A stretch of 64,000 nucleotides of DNA from Gammaproteobacteria bacterium (lineage in GTDB: Bacteria; Pseudomonadota; Gammaproteobacteria; Pseudomonadales; Azotimanducaceae). Positions 1 through 8,930 of this stretch are shown here, in pieces. Every line of letters begins with the position of its first letter. Position 1 is the stretch's first letter. A program made the translations under genes and the position numbers. The notes beneath the pieces were generated by a model that searched no databases, was not told the DNA's origin, and saw only the letters and a program-made list of their open reading frames with translations. The stretch spans positions 43,658-107,657 of the forward strand of contig JAPOVV010000097.1 of the NCBI GenBank assembly GCA_026707945.1, written 5' to 3'.

Positions 1-1659
1 CTCAAATCACGCGAAAACTGGAACCACATCGGGAAATCCCGTGTGCACGTGGACGCAAAAGACGTAGCCACCGGTAACGCAACGTATGGTGCGGATGTGA
101 CCTTGCCCAACATGGCGGTTGCGATCATGGTCCATGCACCTGTTCTTGGGTCATCGCCCATTGATGTGAAAGTGCCAGAGAGCGCGAAGAATGATTTGCG
201 GTTTATTGGTGTTGAGACCATCAATGCGACCCCGGGTCCGATTGGCTTTAACCCCGTCGGCAGTGTCGCCGTAATAGCCGAAGACACATACACAGGCATC
301 AAAATTGCTGACGAACTTGAGATTAGTTGGTCAGACTCGCCGAATCAGAGCTTCGATAGTGAAGTGTTTCAAGAAAAGCTTCGTGAAGCGGTCGAGCAAC
401 CGGGACAGGTGTGGCATGCAGTCGGCGACGCTAATAGCATGCTTGATGGGGCTGAAGAAACGATCGAAGCGGTATATGAAACACCATTTCTCAGCCACGC
501 GCCAATGGAACCGCCTTCGGCAATCGCAAAGGTCGTCGAAGATTCGGTCGAGGTCTTAGCGCCTGTTCAGGATCCCCAAACGACGCGCAACACCATTGTC
601 GGCGCACAGAGCTTCGCACTTGAGAACGTGAAAGTCACGCCGACACTCCTCGGCGGTGCGTTCGGGAGGAAATCAAAGCCTGACTTCGTGTTGGAAGCCG
701 TTGAGCTGTCAAAGCGTCTGAAGCGTCCCGTCCGCGTACAGTGGCGACGCGAGAACGATTTACAGTACGACTATTTCCACGCGCCAAGCGTTCAACGTTA
801 TGAAGCGAGCTTAGGCGAAAACGGCATGCCAATCGCCTGGCGTCAGCGAACTGCATTTCCATCTATCATGTCGACGGTCGCTGCACCGAACATGGTTGAA
901 CCCGCAAATTGGGAGCTCGACATGGGGTTCACCAATACCCCATATCGGTGCGACAACCAATCGATCGAAGCAGCCGGACTCAAAGCCGGTGTGCGTATCG
1001 GCTGGCTGCGTTCAGTCTGCAATATTTTCCATGCTTTCGGCGCAAATGTGTTCATCGATGAACTTGCTGAACAAGCAGGTATGGACCCTATTGATTATCG
1101 ACTGGCTATGTGGGACGGAATGGACGTCATTCAAGGCGCACTACCTAGTGAGCCAGGCCACGAGTTCAAGATCGAACGTCTTAGAAACGTGCTTCAAAAG
1201 GTTCGCGTAAACTCTGGATGGGACCAAAAGATCGCTGATGGTCGTGCACTCGGTGTCGCGGTGCACCACAGTTTCCTCTCATACGTAGCGACGGTCTTGG
1301 AGGTTGATGCATCTGATCCAAATTACAGGGTTACGAATGCTCACGTGGTCCTGGACTGCGGTACGTATGTGAATGCTGACACTTGCGTTGCACAGATGGA
1401 AGGCGCGGTTGTCTTCGGTCTGTCAGGAGCTCAACGTGCCAAGCTGACGTTTAAGGACGGTGCTATCCAACAGAACAATTTCGACGGCTATCTCATCGCG
1501 CGAATGCCCGATGGACCATCAATTTCGGTCGAGCTGGTCGACTCGGATCATCTCCCTGCTGGTGTTGGTGAACCAGGTGTACCGCCTGTCGCGCCTGCAC
1601 TGAGCAATGCGATTTACCGAGCGGGTGGCGGTCGACGCCGCTCCTTACCACTTGTCTGA
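1..1659 (+). CDS. Mo-cofactor-binding large subunit of an isoquinoline 1-oxidoreductase-type hydroxylase (5' partial)
   Basis: Large molybdenum-cofactor subunit of the xanthine oxidase superfamily, closest in layout to IorB proteins, which hydroxylate N-heterocycles or oxidise aldehydes and pass electrons to a small [2Fe-2S] partner. The frame is open through base 1 (WNHIGKSRVHVD precedes the first GTG-led segment), so the true start lies upstream and the GTG at 43 is internal. Seen in order: an entry segment DVATGNATYGADV, VLAPVQDPQ, the cofactor loop GGAFGRKSK, and near the end GVGEPGVPPVAP, whose Glu is the family's catalytic base. The [2Fe-2S] subunit would be expected upstream, outside the window. 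The next gene begins 8 bases after the stop, suggesting co-transcription. Substrate cannot be told from sequence. Confidence 0.9.
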   Translation, partial: LKSRENWNHIGKSRVHVDAKDVATGNATYGADVTLPNMAVAIMVHAPVLGSSPIDVKVPESAKNDLRFIGVETINATPGPIGFNPVGSVAVIAEDTYTGIKIADELEISWSDSPNQSFDSEVFQEKLREAVEQPGQVWHAVGDANSMLDGAEETIEAVYETPFLSHAPMEPPSAIAKVVEDSVEVLAPVQDPQTTRNTIVGAQSFALENVKVTPTLLGGAFGRKSKPDFVLEAVELSKRLKRPVRVQWRRENDLQYDYFHAPSVQRYEASLGENGMPIAWRQRTAFPSIMSTVAAPNMVEPANWELDMGFTNTPYRCDNQSIEAAGLKAGVRIGWLRSVCNIFHAFGANVFIDELAEQAGMDPIDYRLAMWDGMDVIQGALPSEPGHEFKIERLRNVLQKVRVNSGWDQKIADGRALGVAVHHSFLSYVATVLEVDASDPNYRVTNAHVVLDCGTYVNADTCVAQMEGAVVFGLSGAQRAKLTFKDGAIQQNNFDGYLIARMPDGPSISVELVDSDHLPAGVGEPGVPPVAPALSNAIYRAGGGRRRSLPLV

Positions 1660-1667
1660 GTATTTGC

Positions 1668-2429
1668 ATGCAACAAATTGATGACTTCCGCAAAGAAGGC
1701 GCGGCGCTACATGAGCTACTCGTCACACTGAAAGACGATCAGTGGGGGTTGGAGACGCCGTTTAAAGACCGAACTGTAAATTGGGTCGTCCAGCATCTTC
1801 ACGATGCAGATCGTTGGGCTTTGCATTCGGTGACGGACCCAGACGGGTTTCGAGATTGGATGCAGAATCGAGAAAAGTATCGAGCGTCAGAGCCGGCACC
1901 ACTTGAAGGTCGTGCACTCATGGAGCAATGGTTCAAGTACCAGCAGGATCTTTGCGACGAGTTTGAGCGTGTCGATCCGCAAATTCGGGCACCGTGGTTC
2001 GGTCCTGATATGGGATTGCGCATGATGGCTACAGCGCGCCAAATGGAAACATGGTCCCACGGTCAGGATATATACGACTTGCTGCGAGTGAAGCGTGTGA
2101 ATACCGACCGCATAAGGAACATCTGTCACATTGGGGTTGCTACTTACGCCTGGACGTTCGTCAACCGGAAACTCGAGGTACCTGAACCGACGCCGTACGT
2201 TCGTCTCTCTGCCCCATCTGGTGCTGAATGGACTTGGAATGAGCCGTCTGAAAGTGACTTCGTTGCGGGTTCAGCCGTTGAATTCGCGCATGTCGTAACG
2301 CAAGGTCGAAACATCGAGGAAGTTAACCTCGATGTTCGGGGCGATTCCGCTGTTGCATGGATGGAAATCGCTCAGTGTTTTGCCGGTCCTCCTGAAACGC
2401 CTCCGGTTCCGGGTGTGCGAGGTTGGTAG
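1668..2429 (+). CDS. TIGR03084-type DinB/maleylpyruvate isomerase-like protein
   Basis: A 253-residue protein that I recognise as the TIGR03084 group, built on the DinB-like four-helix fold also found in mycothiol-dependent maleylpyruvate isomerase. The metal-site histidines typical of that fold are visible in WVVQHLHDADRWA (about residues 40-52) and METWSHGQDIYDLL (about residues 125-138). The C-terminal half (about 165-253) resembles the small SCP2-like tail of these proteins. The reaction is unknown; the fold suggests a thiol-dependent isomerase or transferase. It sits tightly between a Mo hydroxylase and an LLM oxidoreductase, so a role in the same catabolic route is likely but inferred. 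Family call is good, function is open. Confidence 0.78.
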   Translation: MQQIDDFRKEGAALHELLVTLKDDQWGLETPFKDRTVNWVVQHLHDADRWALHSVTDPDGFRDWMQNREKYRASEPAPLEGRALMEQWFKYQQDLCDEFERVDPQIRAPWFGPDMGLRMMATARQMETWSHGQDIYDLLRVKRVNTDRIRNICHIGVATYAWTFVNRKLEVPEPTPYVRLSAPSGAEWTWNEPSESDFVAGSAVEFAHVVTQGRNIEEVNLDVRGDSAVAWMEIAQCFAGPPETPPVPGVRGW

Positions 2430-2444
2430 CAGGAGAGCATTAGG

Positions 2445-3515
2445 ATGGATTTTGGTGTTTGTGTTGCCTCACACGTCAACGATATTGACTACATCGTGCG
2501 CGCAGAGGAATTGGGATACTCTCATGCGTGGTGCGCTGACAGTCAAATGTTATGGTCTGATTGCTATGCGACACTAGCGCTTGCTGCGACGCGCACCTCT
2601 CGAATTCGTCTCGGGACCGGTGTTGCCATCACGGGTACCCGACCTGCGCCTGTCACAGCTGGCAGTATCGCAACCATTAATGCACTTGCACCTGGTCGCA
2701 CGTTTCTAGGGTTGGGCGCCGGTAATACGGCGATGCGAGTTATGGGGTTGCCTCCAGACCGGGTACGCGATCTCGAGCGATATATCAATACGTTGAGACC
2801 CTTGATGCGAGGGGAAGAAGGCATCTTCCATGCGAAAGGACGGCAGATTCCCATTCGTCACGTGATGCCTGAGGACGGGTTTGTAAATTTCAGGGACGAG
2901 ATTCCGCTTTACATTTCTGGATTTGGTCCGAAGTCTCTCGCGGTTGCGGGAAAGCTGGGCGATGGCGCTGTATTGGCGTTGCCGGCGAACCCGGCGGTCA
3001 TGCTAAATATCAAACACATGCTGCAAACAGGAGCAAGCCAAGTCGGACGTGAACTCGATAAAGAGGAGTACTACACCACCGCACTAACCACCATAGTCGT
3101 ACTCGATGATGGTGAAGCGATTGATTCAGATCGAGTCAAGGCGGAATGTGGGGCAATGGCGATGGCTGCGATTCATTACTCCTACGAGCAGGTTCGCAAC
3201 TTTGGACGCCAGCCAGGAGGTGCACTGAAGTACGTATGGGACGACTACGTGAAGATGATCGAATCGTATCCCGAAGAACGACGTCACCAACGCATTCATG
3301 CGGGTCACAACTGCTACGTTATTCCGGAAGAAGAACGCTTCTTAACGCCGGATGTCCTTAAGGCATCCGCGATGATTGGAACCAGGGACGAACTAATTGA
3401 TCTACTCCAGGCGCTCGATCAAGCAGGTCTGGATCAAGTTATGGTGCTCCCAAACTTCGATATGCGTTTTCAATCCATTGAGCGACTCGCCCGTGACGTA
3501 ATACCTAACGTATGA
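2445..3515 (+). CDS. LLM-class flavin-dependent (F420 or FMN) oxidoreductase
   Basis: A 356-residue TIM-barrel protein of the luciferase-like monooxygenase/methylene-H4MPT reductase superfamily. Typical features are the N-terminal strand MDFGVCVASHV, the segment RTSRIRLGTGVAITGTRPAPVTAGS, the GRTFLGLGAGNTAMR cofactor-binding region (about residues 85-100) and the PLYISGFGPKSLAVAGKLGDG loop split over strands near residue 155. These enzymes use FMN or F420 to oxidise or reduce small substrates in the cytoplasm. An AGGAG ribosome-binding site at 2432-2436 supports this ATG start. It follows the TIGR03084 gene by 15 bases. Whether F420 is used cannot be settled here, but a deazaflavin-type enzyme lies elsewhere in the window. 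Confidence 0.88.
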   Translation: MDFGVCVASHVNDIDYIVRAEELGYSHAWCADSQMLWSDCYATLALAATRTSRIRLGTGVAITGTRPAPVTAGSIATINALAPGRTFLGLGAGNTAMRVMGLPPDRVRDLERYINTLRPLMRGEEGIFHAKGRQIPIRHVMPEDGFVNFRDEIPLYISGFGPKSLAVAGKLGDGAVLALPANPAVMLNIKHMLQTGASQVGRELDKEEYYTTALTTIVVLDDGEAIDSDRVKAECGAMAMAAIHYSYEQVRNFGRQPGGALKYVWDDYVKMIESYPEERRHQRIHAGHNCYVIPEEERFLTPDVLKASAMIGTRDELIDLLQALDQAGLDQVMVLPNFDMRFQSIERLARDVIPNV

Positions 3516-3584
3516 GTGGAAGCTGAATCACCATACGTCGAGCGCGCTCCCTTCCGTACCAAAATTTGATTCGAGGAAACCGTC

Positions 3585-4334
3585 ATGAACAACGTCGTGT
3601 CAAGCGTGCAGTGGTCGAGCGCTGACGATGGTGCGAAGCACCCAACTCGGCAATTTATTGCAGAAGCCGATACGGGTCGAAAAAGAACTGGTGCGCTGTG
3701 GCTCCCAGATAGCGCTGCGAGTTCATCGTTGGTCGCATTCGGTCACGGCGCATCAGGTAATCGCTACCAGGCACCCATACCCTATCTCGCGGGGAAATTC
3801 GTCAAAGCCGGACATACCGTAGTATCGATTGACGGTCCAGTCCATGGACTACGTCAAGTTGGTCCCGGCGGGAGAAAAGCTTTTGGTGAAGAAATGAGAC
3901 GCGAATCCATGATCGATGACATGAATGAGGATTGGCGATTCGCCATTGAGCTTGCACAGTCAGAATCTGGTACCGAACTCAGCCAGATGGCGTATTTCGG
4001 TTTATCGATGGGCTCGATATTCGGTATCCCCATGCTTGCGGATTCGACTCGAGGCTTGCCTGTTGTTGTTGCTACGTTAGGTTTGCTAGGATCACAAGGC
4101 GTCGGCAACCGACTGAGTACACGGATACTGGAGGATGCCGCCAAACTTTCGTTTCCGATTCTTTTCCTCATGCAGCTAGAGGATGAGTTATTCTCTCGAG
4201 AGGGTTATCTAGAGCTGTTCGACGCGCTCGCATCATCGGACAAACGTATTCATGCAAATCCGGGATTACATCCTGAAGTGCCTGGAGAGGAAATGCGTTT
4301 CGCCTTCGACTTTATGCTGAAGCATCTTGAATGA
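3585..4334 (+). CDS. alpha/beta hydrolase
   Basis: A 249-residue alpha/beta-hydrolase-fold enzyme. The oxyanion region GHGASGNR follows a beta strand at residues 48-56, the nucleophile elbow is GLSMGS with Ser141, and the likely acid and base are Asp200 (MQLED) and His229 (NPGLHPE). This complete triad argues for an active esterase or lactonase-like enzyme, cytoplasmic because no signal peptide is seen. It is the last gene of the run that starts with the Mo hydroxylase, separated from the LLM gene by 69 bases, and could open an ester or lactone produced in that route. A GAGG ribosome-binding site lies just before the ATG. Substrate unknown. Confidence 0.85.
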   Translation: MNNVVSSVQWSSADDGAKHPTRQFIAEADTGRKRTGALWLPDSAASSSLVAFGHGASGNRYQAPIPYLAGKFVKAGHTVVSIDGPVHGLRQVGPGGRKAFGEEMRRESMIDDMNEDWRFAIELAQSESGTELSQMAYFGLSMGSIFGIPMLADSTRGLPVVVATLGLLGSQGVGNRLSTRILEDAAKLSFPILFLMQLEDELFSREGYLELFDALASSDKRIHANPGLHPEVPGEEMRFAFDFMLKHLE

Positions 4335-4415
4335 CGACACAAACTAGAACTTAAGGCAACAATCCGACGTTAAAATCTCCGCATTCCGGATACCACTTAG
4401 AGCGCATATTTCGCC

Positions 4416-4862
4416 ATGATTCGAACTAGTTTGAGCGCCATATTCAAGCTCTTTGACGAAACGAGTAGCTCGACTGAAGAAGATGAAGAGCTGTTCAATG
4501 AAACGGTGTTGATGACATTGTCTCGCGCAACGAGCGTCGACTCGAACATCCACCCTGCTGAAATCGGACTCGTTCGTGATATGGTGTGTGAACTCACAGG
4601 ACAAGACATTACCGATAGCGATGTACGCGTTGCGGCTAACTCGCATATCTACGAGGAGGGCTCGCTCAGTCGTTACCTCAACGCTGTCAGCGTTCGGTTG
4701 CCCGTTGAACGCAAGATTGCGCTCATAAACGCTTTGGCAACCATTATCAAAGCGGATGAACGTATTACAGAGCGCGAAGTATTTTTCTTCAATATGGTCG
4801 TCGGTGACCTTAACTTACGCGCATCCGACCTCGTTGGACTTAGCCAGACACAAGCTTTCTAA
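4416..4862 (+). CDS. TerB-like tellurite-resistance-family protein
   Basis: A 148-residue all-helical protein with the TerB-like pattern: two acidic-helix units around FNETVLMTLSRATSVDSNIHP and the later AIIKADERITEREVFFFNMV, where the Asp/Glu-rich turn AD-x-x-I-T/H-P-x-E resembles a metal-binding motif. Such domains occur in stress proteins and in many proteins of unknown role. No signal peptide or membrane segment is seen. The protein does not obviously belong to the flanking catabolic genes; the PhyH gene begins 9 bases after its stop. Confidence 0.75.
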   Translation: MIRTSLSAIFKLFDETSSSTEEDEELFNETVLMTLSRATSVDSNIHPAEIGLVRDMVCELTGQDITDSDVRVAANSHIYEEGSLSRYLNAVSVRLPVERKIALINALATIIKADERITEREVFFFNMVVGDLNLRASDLVGLSQTQAF

Positions 4863-4871
4863 TCCCGTCGT

Positions 4872-5912
4872 TTGACTCCTGAACAGAAACAATCGTTTTA
4901 CGACGACGGTTTCGTTGTCCTCAAGGACATTGTTCCTCCCGAAGCAGTAACGCGAGCAATACGTCGGTTCTACGGCGGTCTATCTGCGATGTGGCAGGCT
5001 TCAATGGCGAGCCGACGACGGCGCATTGATTCAGAATCCCGCAACGACGATAGACTCCAAGAAGCCGTTGGCGTTGCGATGAGCGCCGGTACTGATCCGG
5101 CCATACTCGATCTCGCAAATCCAGAAAGTCCGCTTCTGCGATCTATAGGTGAAGCACTTGGTCATCCTATTCGCGAAATCCCCGGAGCGCAGTTAGCAAC
5201 GATATTCCCACATGAGCTTGGGAATGCCATCAATGAATCCGGGTATCCCGCCAACGAGGTACCTTTCTACGGATGGCACGGCCATCTCGACGGGCTTTGG
5301 AACGGTGCGGCACCTGTTCACCAACGCACGGATCGACCGATGAACGATGCAGAGTTGGCACGCTGGAATCGTGACCCTGCGCGGAATGGCGTTCGACGTA
5401 CGTATCCGGGCGGCATCAATATTCGAAACTTTACCGCTCTACTTGGTATTCCACTTTCAGATCAGATGGTTGAAGGCGCGGGCAACCTTGGCTTATTGCG
5501 CGGCGCGCATCACGCGATATCCAAATTTTTCCAATACCAACGCGATGCTGGTGGACCGCTAGGGCCTGATGGTCCGGGGTGGGAACGAATCGATACCAAC
5601 GCGCCGAACTTTAGCGGCCTGCGACACTATCCCGAGCTAGTTCGTGAACAGTTCAGTGACGGCGCTGAATACACATCTGATGGTAGGATGTGGCCGAAAC
5701 CAACATTGATAAAAGTTAAACCGGGCGATGCTGTTTTGACGCTTCACGCGGTACCACACAGCTCGACCCGATTAGAAGGCAATTCACCGAGGTTAATGGC
5801 TTACTATCGGTTGGTCCCCTCGACCCGGGATTCGTCCTCTCCGCACTCTTTCGCCGATGCTCTGTGCGATTGTTGGCTTGAATGGCACGGCATGAGGGAG
5901 CTAACGTCCTAG
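4872..5912 (+). CDS. Phytanoyl-CoA dioxygenase (PhyH) family protein
   Basis: A 346-residue Fe(II)/2-oxoglutarate-dependent oxygenase of the PhyH type. The iron-binding HxD is in WHGHLDGLW (His138, Asp140), the distal iron histidine in HAVPHSSTR (His296) and the 2-oxoglutarate-binding arginine is probably Arg307 (SPRLMAYYRL). The opening FYDDGFVVLKDIV is the usual PhyH N-terminus, which supports the TTG start 9 bases after the TerB-like gene. The family hydroxylates aliphatic carbons of acyl-CoAs, natural products or free acids. One of six PhyH genes in the window; it is among the more divergent and its substrate is unknown. Confidence 0.87.
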   Translation: MTPEQKQSFYDDGFVVLKDIVPPEAVTRAIRRFYGGLSAMWQASMASRRRRIDSESRNDDRLQEAVGVAMSAGTDPAILDLANPESPLLRSIGEALGHPIREIPGAQLATIFPHELGNAINESGYPANEVPFYGWHGHLDGLWNGAAPVHQRTDRPMNDAELARWNRDPARNGVRRTYPGGINIRNFTALLGIPLSDQMVEGAGNLGLLRGAHHAISKFFQYQRDAGGPLGPDGPGWERIDTNAPNFSGLRHYPELVREQFSDGAEYTSDGRMWPKPTLIKVKPGDAVLTLHAVPHSSTRLEGNSPRLMAYYRLVPSTRDSSSPHSFADALCDCWLEWHGMRELTS

Positions 5913-5997
5913 AGTTTGGTTTCTAGTGAAGCCTATACTTCAATAGAACGGTATTCACCGTCGCCATTAGTTTTCAGATTTAGTGAGGTCTCCCTGC

Positions 5998-7215
5998 GTG
6001 GATCTTGAGTACAGTGCTGAATACGAAGATTTTCGTAGTGAACTTCGGAACTTTCTCGAAGAACACAAACATCTTTCGCCAGGCGCGGTTGCGAGAGCGC
6101 CAGCAAATCGAGAAAGTAAAACGGATGGCCCTAATCCAGCCCAGCGATGGCAGCAGTTACTAATCGAAAATGGCTACGCAGCGCGCACGATCCCAAAAGA
6201 ATACGGAGGCTGTGGTGAGGAACCGGATTCGCTTAAGGCTCACATCATCGCTGAAGAGTTCGCAAAGGCTCGAGTTCGACCGGGACACTCGGGAGACAAC
6301 CGGTTGGTTCCAACGGTACTCGAGTTAGGCACCGAAGAACAAAAGCGTTGGCTAGTACCGCCTTCTATCCGTGGTGAGATGTCTTGGTGTCAAGGATATT
6401 CCGAACCCGGTAGCGGCTCAGACCTTGCATCGCTATCTACTCGAGCTGAAGTGGACGGCGACGACTTCGTGATTAACGGACAGAAAATCTGGACGTCCGG
6501 AGCGCAACATGCTGACATGATGTTCTGCTTGGTTCGTACGGAGCCTGATGCACCAAAGCACCAAGGCATCAGCTATCTCGTGTTCTCGATGGATACCCCA
6601 GGCATTGAAGTGCGACCGCTCGTTACCATGACGGGCGAAGCAACGTTTAACGAAGTTTTCTTCACTGACGCGAGGGTGCCTAAGAACCAAATCATCGGTA
6701 AGCGCGGAGAGGGTTGGTTCGTCGCAAACAATACGTTGAAACACGAACGTGAAGGACTTGGCGATCCTCATCAAGCGGAAAACCGTTTTCGTGAGATCGA
6801 AGAATTGATGCAGAACGAGAACGTCGACGGTGAACCGATCATGAACAATCCCGCACATCGGGATCGGTTACTCCAACTTCAGGGGCGCATGCTCGCAATG
6901 AAATACAACGGCATGCGCGTGCTGACATCTCAACGAAAACATGAGGAACCAGGATTACCACGTTGGATCATCAAGTTACAGGGTTGCGAATTGAATCACC
7001 AGATGGCCGCAATGGCGATCGACTCGCTTGGTGAACTCGGCACACTATACCATCATAGTGAGCATATTCGTGCAGGTGGTATGTGGCAGCAACGGTTTAT
7101 GATGGATTTGGGCTTGATCATCGGTGGTGGTACGGCGCAAATTCAAAAGAACATGATTGGAGAACGTGCGCTCGGGCTGCCCAAAGAACCTAAAGTCGAA
7201 GTCAAGCCGGCGTAG
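5998..7215 (+). CDS. Acyl-CoA dehydrogenase, alpha-type partner of a paired enzyme
   Basis: A 405-residue acyl-CoA dehydrogenase (FAD-dependent alpha,beta-dehydrogenation of acyl-CoA). Visible family blocks: the flavin/substrate motif YSEPGSGSDLASL, DDFVINGQKIWTSGAQHAD, and the C-terminal LGLIIGGGTAQIQKNMIGERALG. I place the start at a GTG (5998) rather than an upstream in-frame GTG at 5983 because GAGGT at 5985-5989 is a well-placed ribosome-binding site for it. A second, shorter acyl-CoA dehydrogenase follows after 15 bases. Adjacent long/short pairs are known from steroid side-chain and related degradation, where they form alpha2-beta2 complexes; that pairing is inferred here. Confidence 0.92.
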   Translation: MDLEYSAEYEDFRSELRNFLEEHKHLSPGAVARAPANRESKTDGPNPAQRWQQLLIENGYAARTIPKEYGGCGEEPDSLKAHIIAEEFAKARVRPGHSGDNRLVPTVLELGTEEQKRWLVPPSIRGEMSWCQGYSEPGSGSDLASLSTRAEVDGDDFVINGQKIWTSGAQHADMMFCLVRTEPDAPKHQGISYLVFSMDTPGIEVRPLVTMTGEATFNEVFFTDARVPKNQIIGKRGEGWFVANNTLKHEREGLGDPHQAENRFREIEELMQNENVDGEPIMNNPAHRDRLLQLQGRMLAMKYNGMRVLTSQRKHEEPGLPRWIIKLQGCELNHQMAAMAIDSLGELGTLYHHSEHIRAGGMWQQRFMMDLGLIIGGGTAQIQKNMIGERALGLPKEPKVEVKPA

Positions 7216-7230
7216 CGGGAGCAGTCAGTA

Positions 7231-8313
7231 GTGGATTTCGCTCTCAGCGAAGAACAGCAATTCCTTACACAAACGGTAAATGACCTCCTCCGCGATCAAT
7301 GCAGCTTGGATGTCGTACGAAATGACGCGTCCGAAAACCAGACGAAGAATGCGTCGCTTTATCACGCACTGACCGAACTTGGAATACCGGGCACGCTAAT
7401 TAGCGAAGACTACGGTGGTGTCGGTCTACGTCTGCTTGATGCGGCGTTGATCGCTGAGTCGCTCGGCGGTAGCGTTGCGACGGTACCGTTCATTGGATCG
7501 AGTGTGCTAGCTCCGGTTGCGATCCAGCTTGCGGGTTCGGAGGTACAAAAGGACACTTGGTTGCCTCGGCTTGCGAGTGGTGAGATCACCTGTGGCGTCG
7601 CGCTAGGAGATCATGTAGGTGCGCGTGACAACACACCGATATCTACCAACGGCGCTACGGTATCAGGTCGTGCGATGTTCGCGCTTGACGTTCAGGATGC
7701 TGACGTATTCCTCGTTGCGACGAAGAACTGCGAACTCCACCTCGTTGAAGCCGGTGAAGTAGAGTTGAATCGACTCTTTACCATCGACAAAACTCGCTCA
7801 GTTGGAGAGATAGTTTTTGACAGCGCATCGAGCGATCCGCTTTTAAGTTCAGGTGACCTGAAAGGAACGCTTGCTACAGTTGTTGACGCTGGTCGAGTCG
7901 TCGTTGCCGCTGACACGTTAGGAGCAGGACAAGCGATGCTCGACAAGGCAGTAGCCTACGCGGGTGAGCGCCAACAATTCAACCGTGTCATCGGATCGTT
8001 TCAGGCTGTCAAACACATGTGCGCTGAAATGGCGGCCGAGCTAGAGCCGTGCCGTTCCCTAGTCTGGTATGCCGCACACGCATTTGACGCGATTCCTGAA
8101 GAAGCACGCTTGACCGCGTGTCACGCAAAAGCACACCTTGCCGAAGTCGGACGCTTCGTCGCACGAAAAGCGACTGAAGTACACGGAGGCATGGGATTTA
8201 CTGACCTCTTGGGGTTACACTATTGGTTTAAACGCATCGAGCTCAATCGTCAGCTGTTGGGTACGCCCGAGTTCGTACGAAATGAAGCTGCGAAATTACA
8301 GGGGTGGATATGA
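7231..8313 (+). CDS. Acyl-CoA dehydrogenase, short beta-type partner
   Basis: A 360-residue acyl-CoA dehydrogenase with the N-terminal helix DFALSEEQQFLTQTVNDLL, a degenerate central beta domain, and the C-terminal blocks AYAGERQQFNRVIGSFQAVKH and EVHGGMGFTD...YWFKRIELNRQLLG. Its middle domain lacks a clear copy of the flavin motif present in its neighbour (compare YSEPGSGSD), fitting the shorter subunit of heteromeric acyl-CoA dehydrogenases in which one chain carries most catalytic residues. GTG start. It ends in an ATGA overlap with the cupin gene, so these three genes are an operon. Confidence 0.9.
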   Translation: MDFALSEEQQFLTQTVNDLLRDQCSLDVVRNDASENQTKNASLYHALTELGIPGTLISEDYGGVGLRLLDAALIAESLGGSVATVPFIGSSVLAPVAIQLAGSEVQKDTWLPRLASGEITCGVALGDHVGARDNTPISTNGATVSGRAMFALDVQDADVFLVATKNCELHLVEAGEVELNRLFTIDKTRSVGEIVFDSASSDPLLSSGDLKGTLATVVDAGRVVVAADTLGAGQAMLDKAVAYAGERQQFNRVIGSFQAVKHMCAEMAAELEPCRSLVWYAAHAFDAIPEEARLTACHAKAHLAEVGRFVARKATEVHGGMGFTDLLGLHYWFKRIELNRQLLGTPEFVRNEAAKLQGWI

Positions 8314-8687
8314 ACACACAAATCACAGTCGAACACAACTTCTTCGAATCCGTCGAGGAAATTCAAGAAGATATCAAGAAACACTCGCTTTATGGTGGTC
8401 AAGACGAGTTCGACGCGCAACCAAGTGGCGGCACGCCGCTGCATTGGCACGCGATTGGTCTTTACGTCTACATTACGGACGGGAAATTTAGGTTTCAGGA
8501 TCCAGCCACGGAAACGATCCATGAGTGCGTGAAGGGAACGCGATTCGTCATCCCTGAACGAGCTCTGCACATTGAAGAGGAACACCACGGATACAAAGGT
8601 TACGTTGGTCTTACCCGTGAAGAGTTTCCAGAACCTTTCGTGCGTGACCCGGCTGAGCTGAAGGATTTAGAACCTTTAGAGGTCTGA
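8310..8687 (+). CDS. Small cupin-fold protein
   Basis: A 125-residue single-domain protein with a cupin-like metal site: GGTPLHWHAIGLYVYITDGKFRF carries the paired histidines (HWH), and HIEEEHHGYKG probably supplies the second metal-binding block. The ATG overlaps the stop of the acyl-CoA dehydrogenase gene (ATGA), which decides the start and shows translational coupling. Small cupins of this kind may be isomerases, lyases or ligand sensors. Its tight link to the dehydrogenase pair suggests it acts on, or protects, an intermediate of the same pathway. Specific function unknown. Confidence 0.75.
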   Translation: MNTQITVEHNFFESVEEIQEDIKKHSLYGGQDEFDAQPSGGTPLHWHAIGLYVYITDGKFRFQDPATETIHECVKGTRFVIPERALHIEEEHHGYKGYVGLTREEFPEPFVRDPAELKDLEPLEV

Positions 8688-8701
8688 TCTAGCACTGAAA
8701 T

Positions 8702-8738
8702 CCGACAACAGCGAGATGGTTCATGGCCATCTCGTCGG
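8702..8738 (+). repeat. Stem-loop after the acyl-CoA dehydrogenase/cupin operon
   Basis: An 8-bp perfect stem CGAGATGG/CCATCTCG (8712-8719 with 8727-8734) with a 7-base loop, extended by CCGA/TCGG after a bulge. It begins 15 bases past the cupin stop. There is no run of T after it, so it is not a typical intrinsic terminator; it may stabilise the 3' end of the message or aid Rho-dependent termination. Confidence 0.5.
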
Positions 8739-8930
8739 TCTACGGAGTTTGGTAAGAAGCGGGTGCTTAAGTCACTCTGGATAAGACTCGCGCCTCCGAT
8801 GTGACGAGCGAGCGAAGGTACTTACGCAGTATCAAATCAACTGATTGCTTACTCGATCACGATCAGTAACTACGGTATGCTAGGGCGTCGTCGAGACAAA
8901 ACGTTTTTAGAGGTTTGCGTTCAAGGTCAT

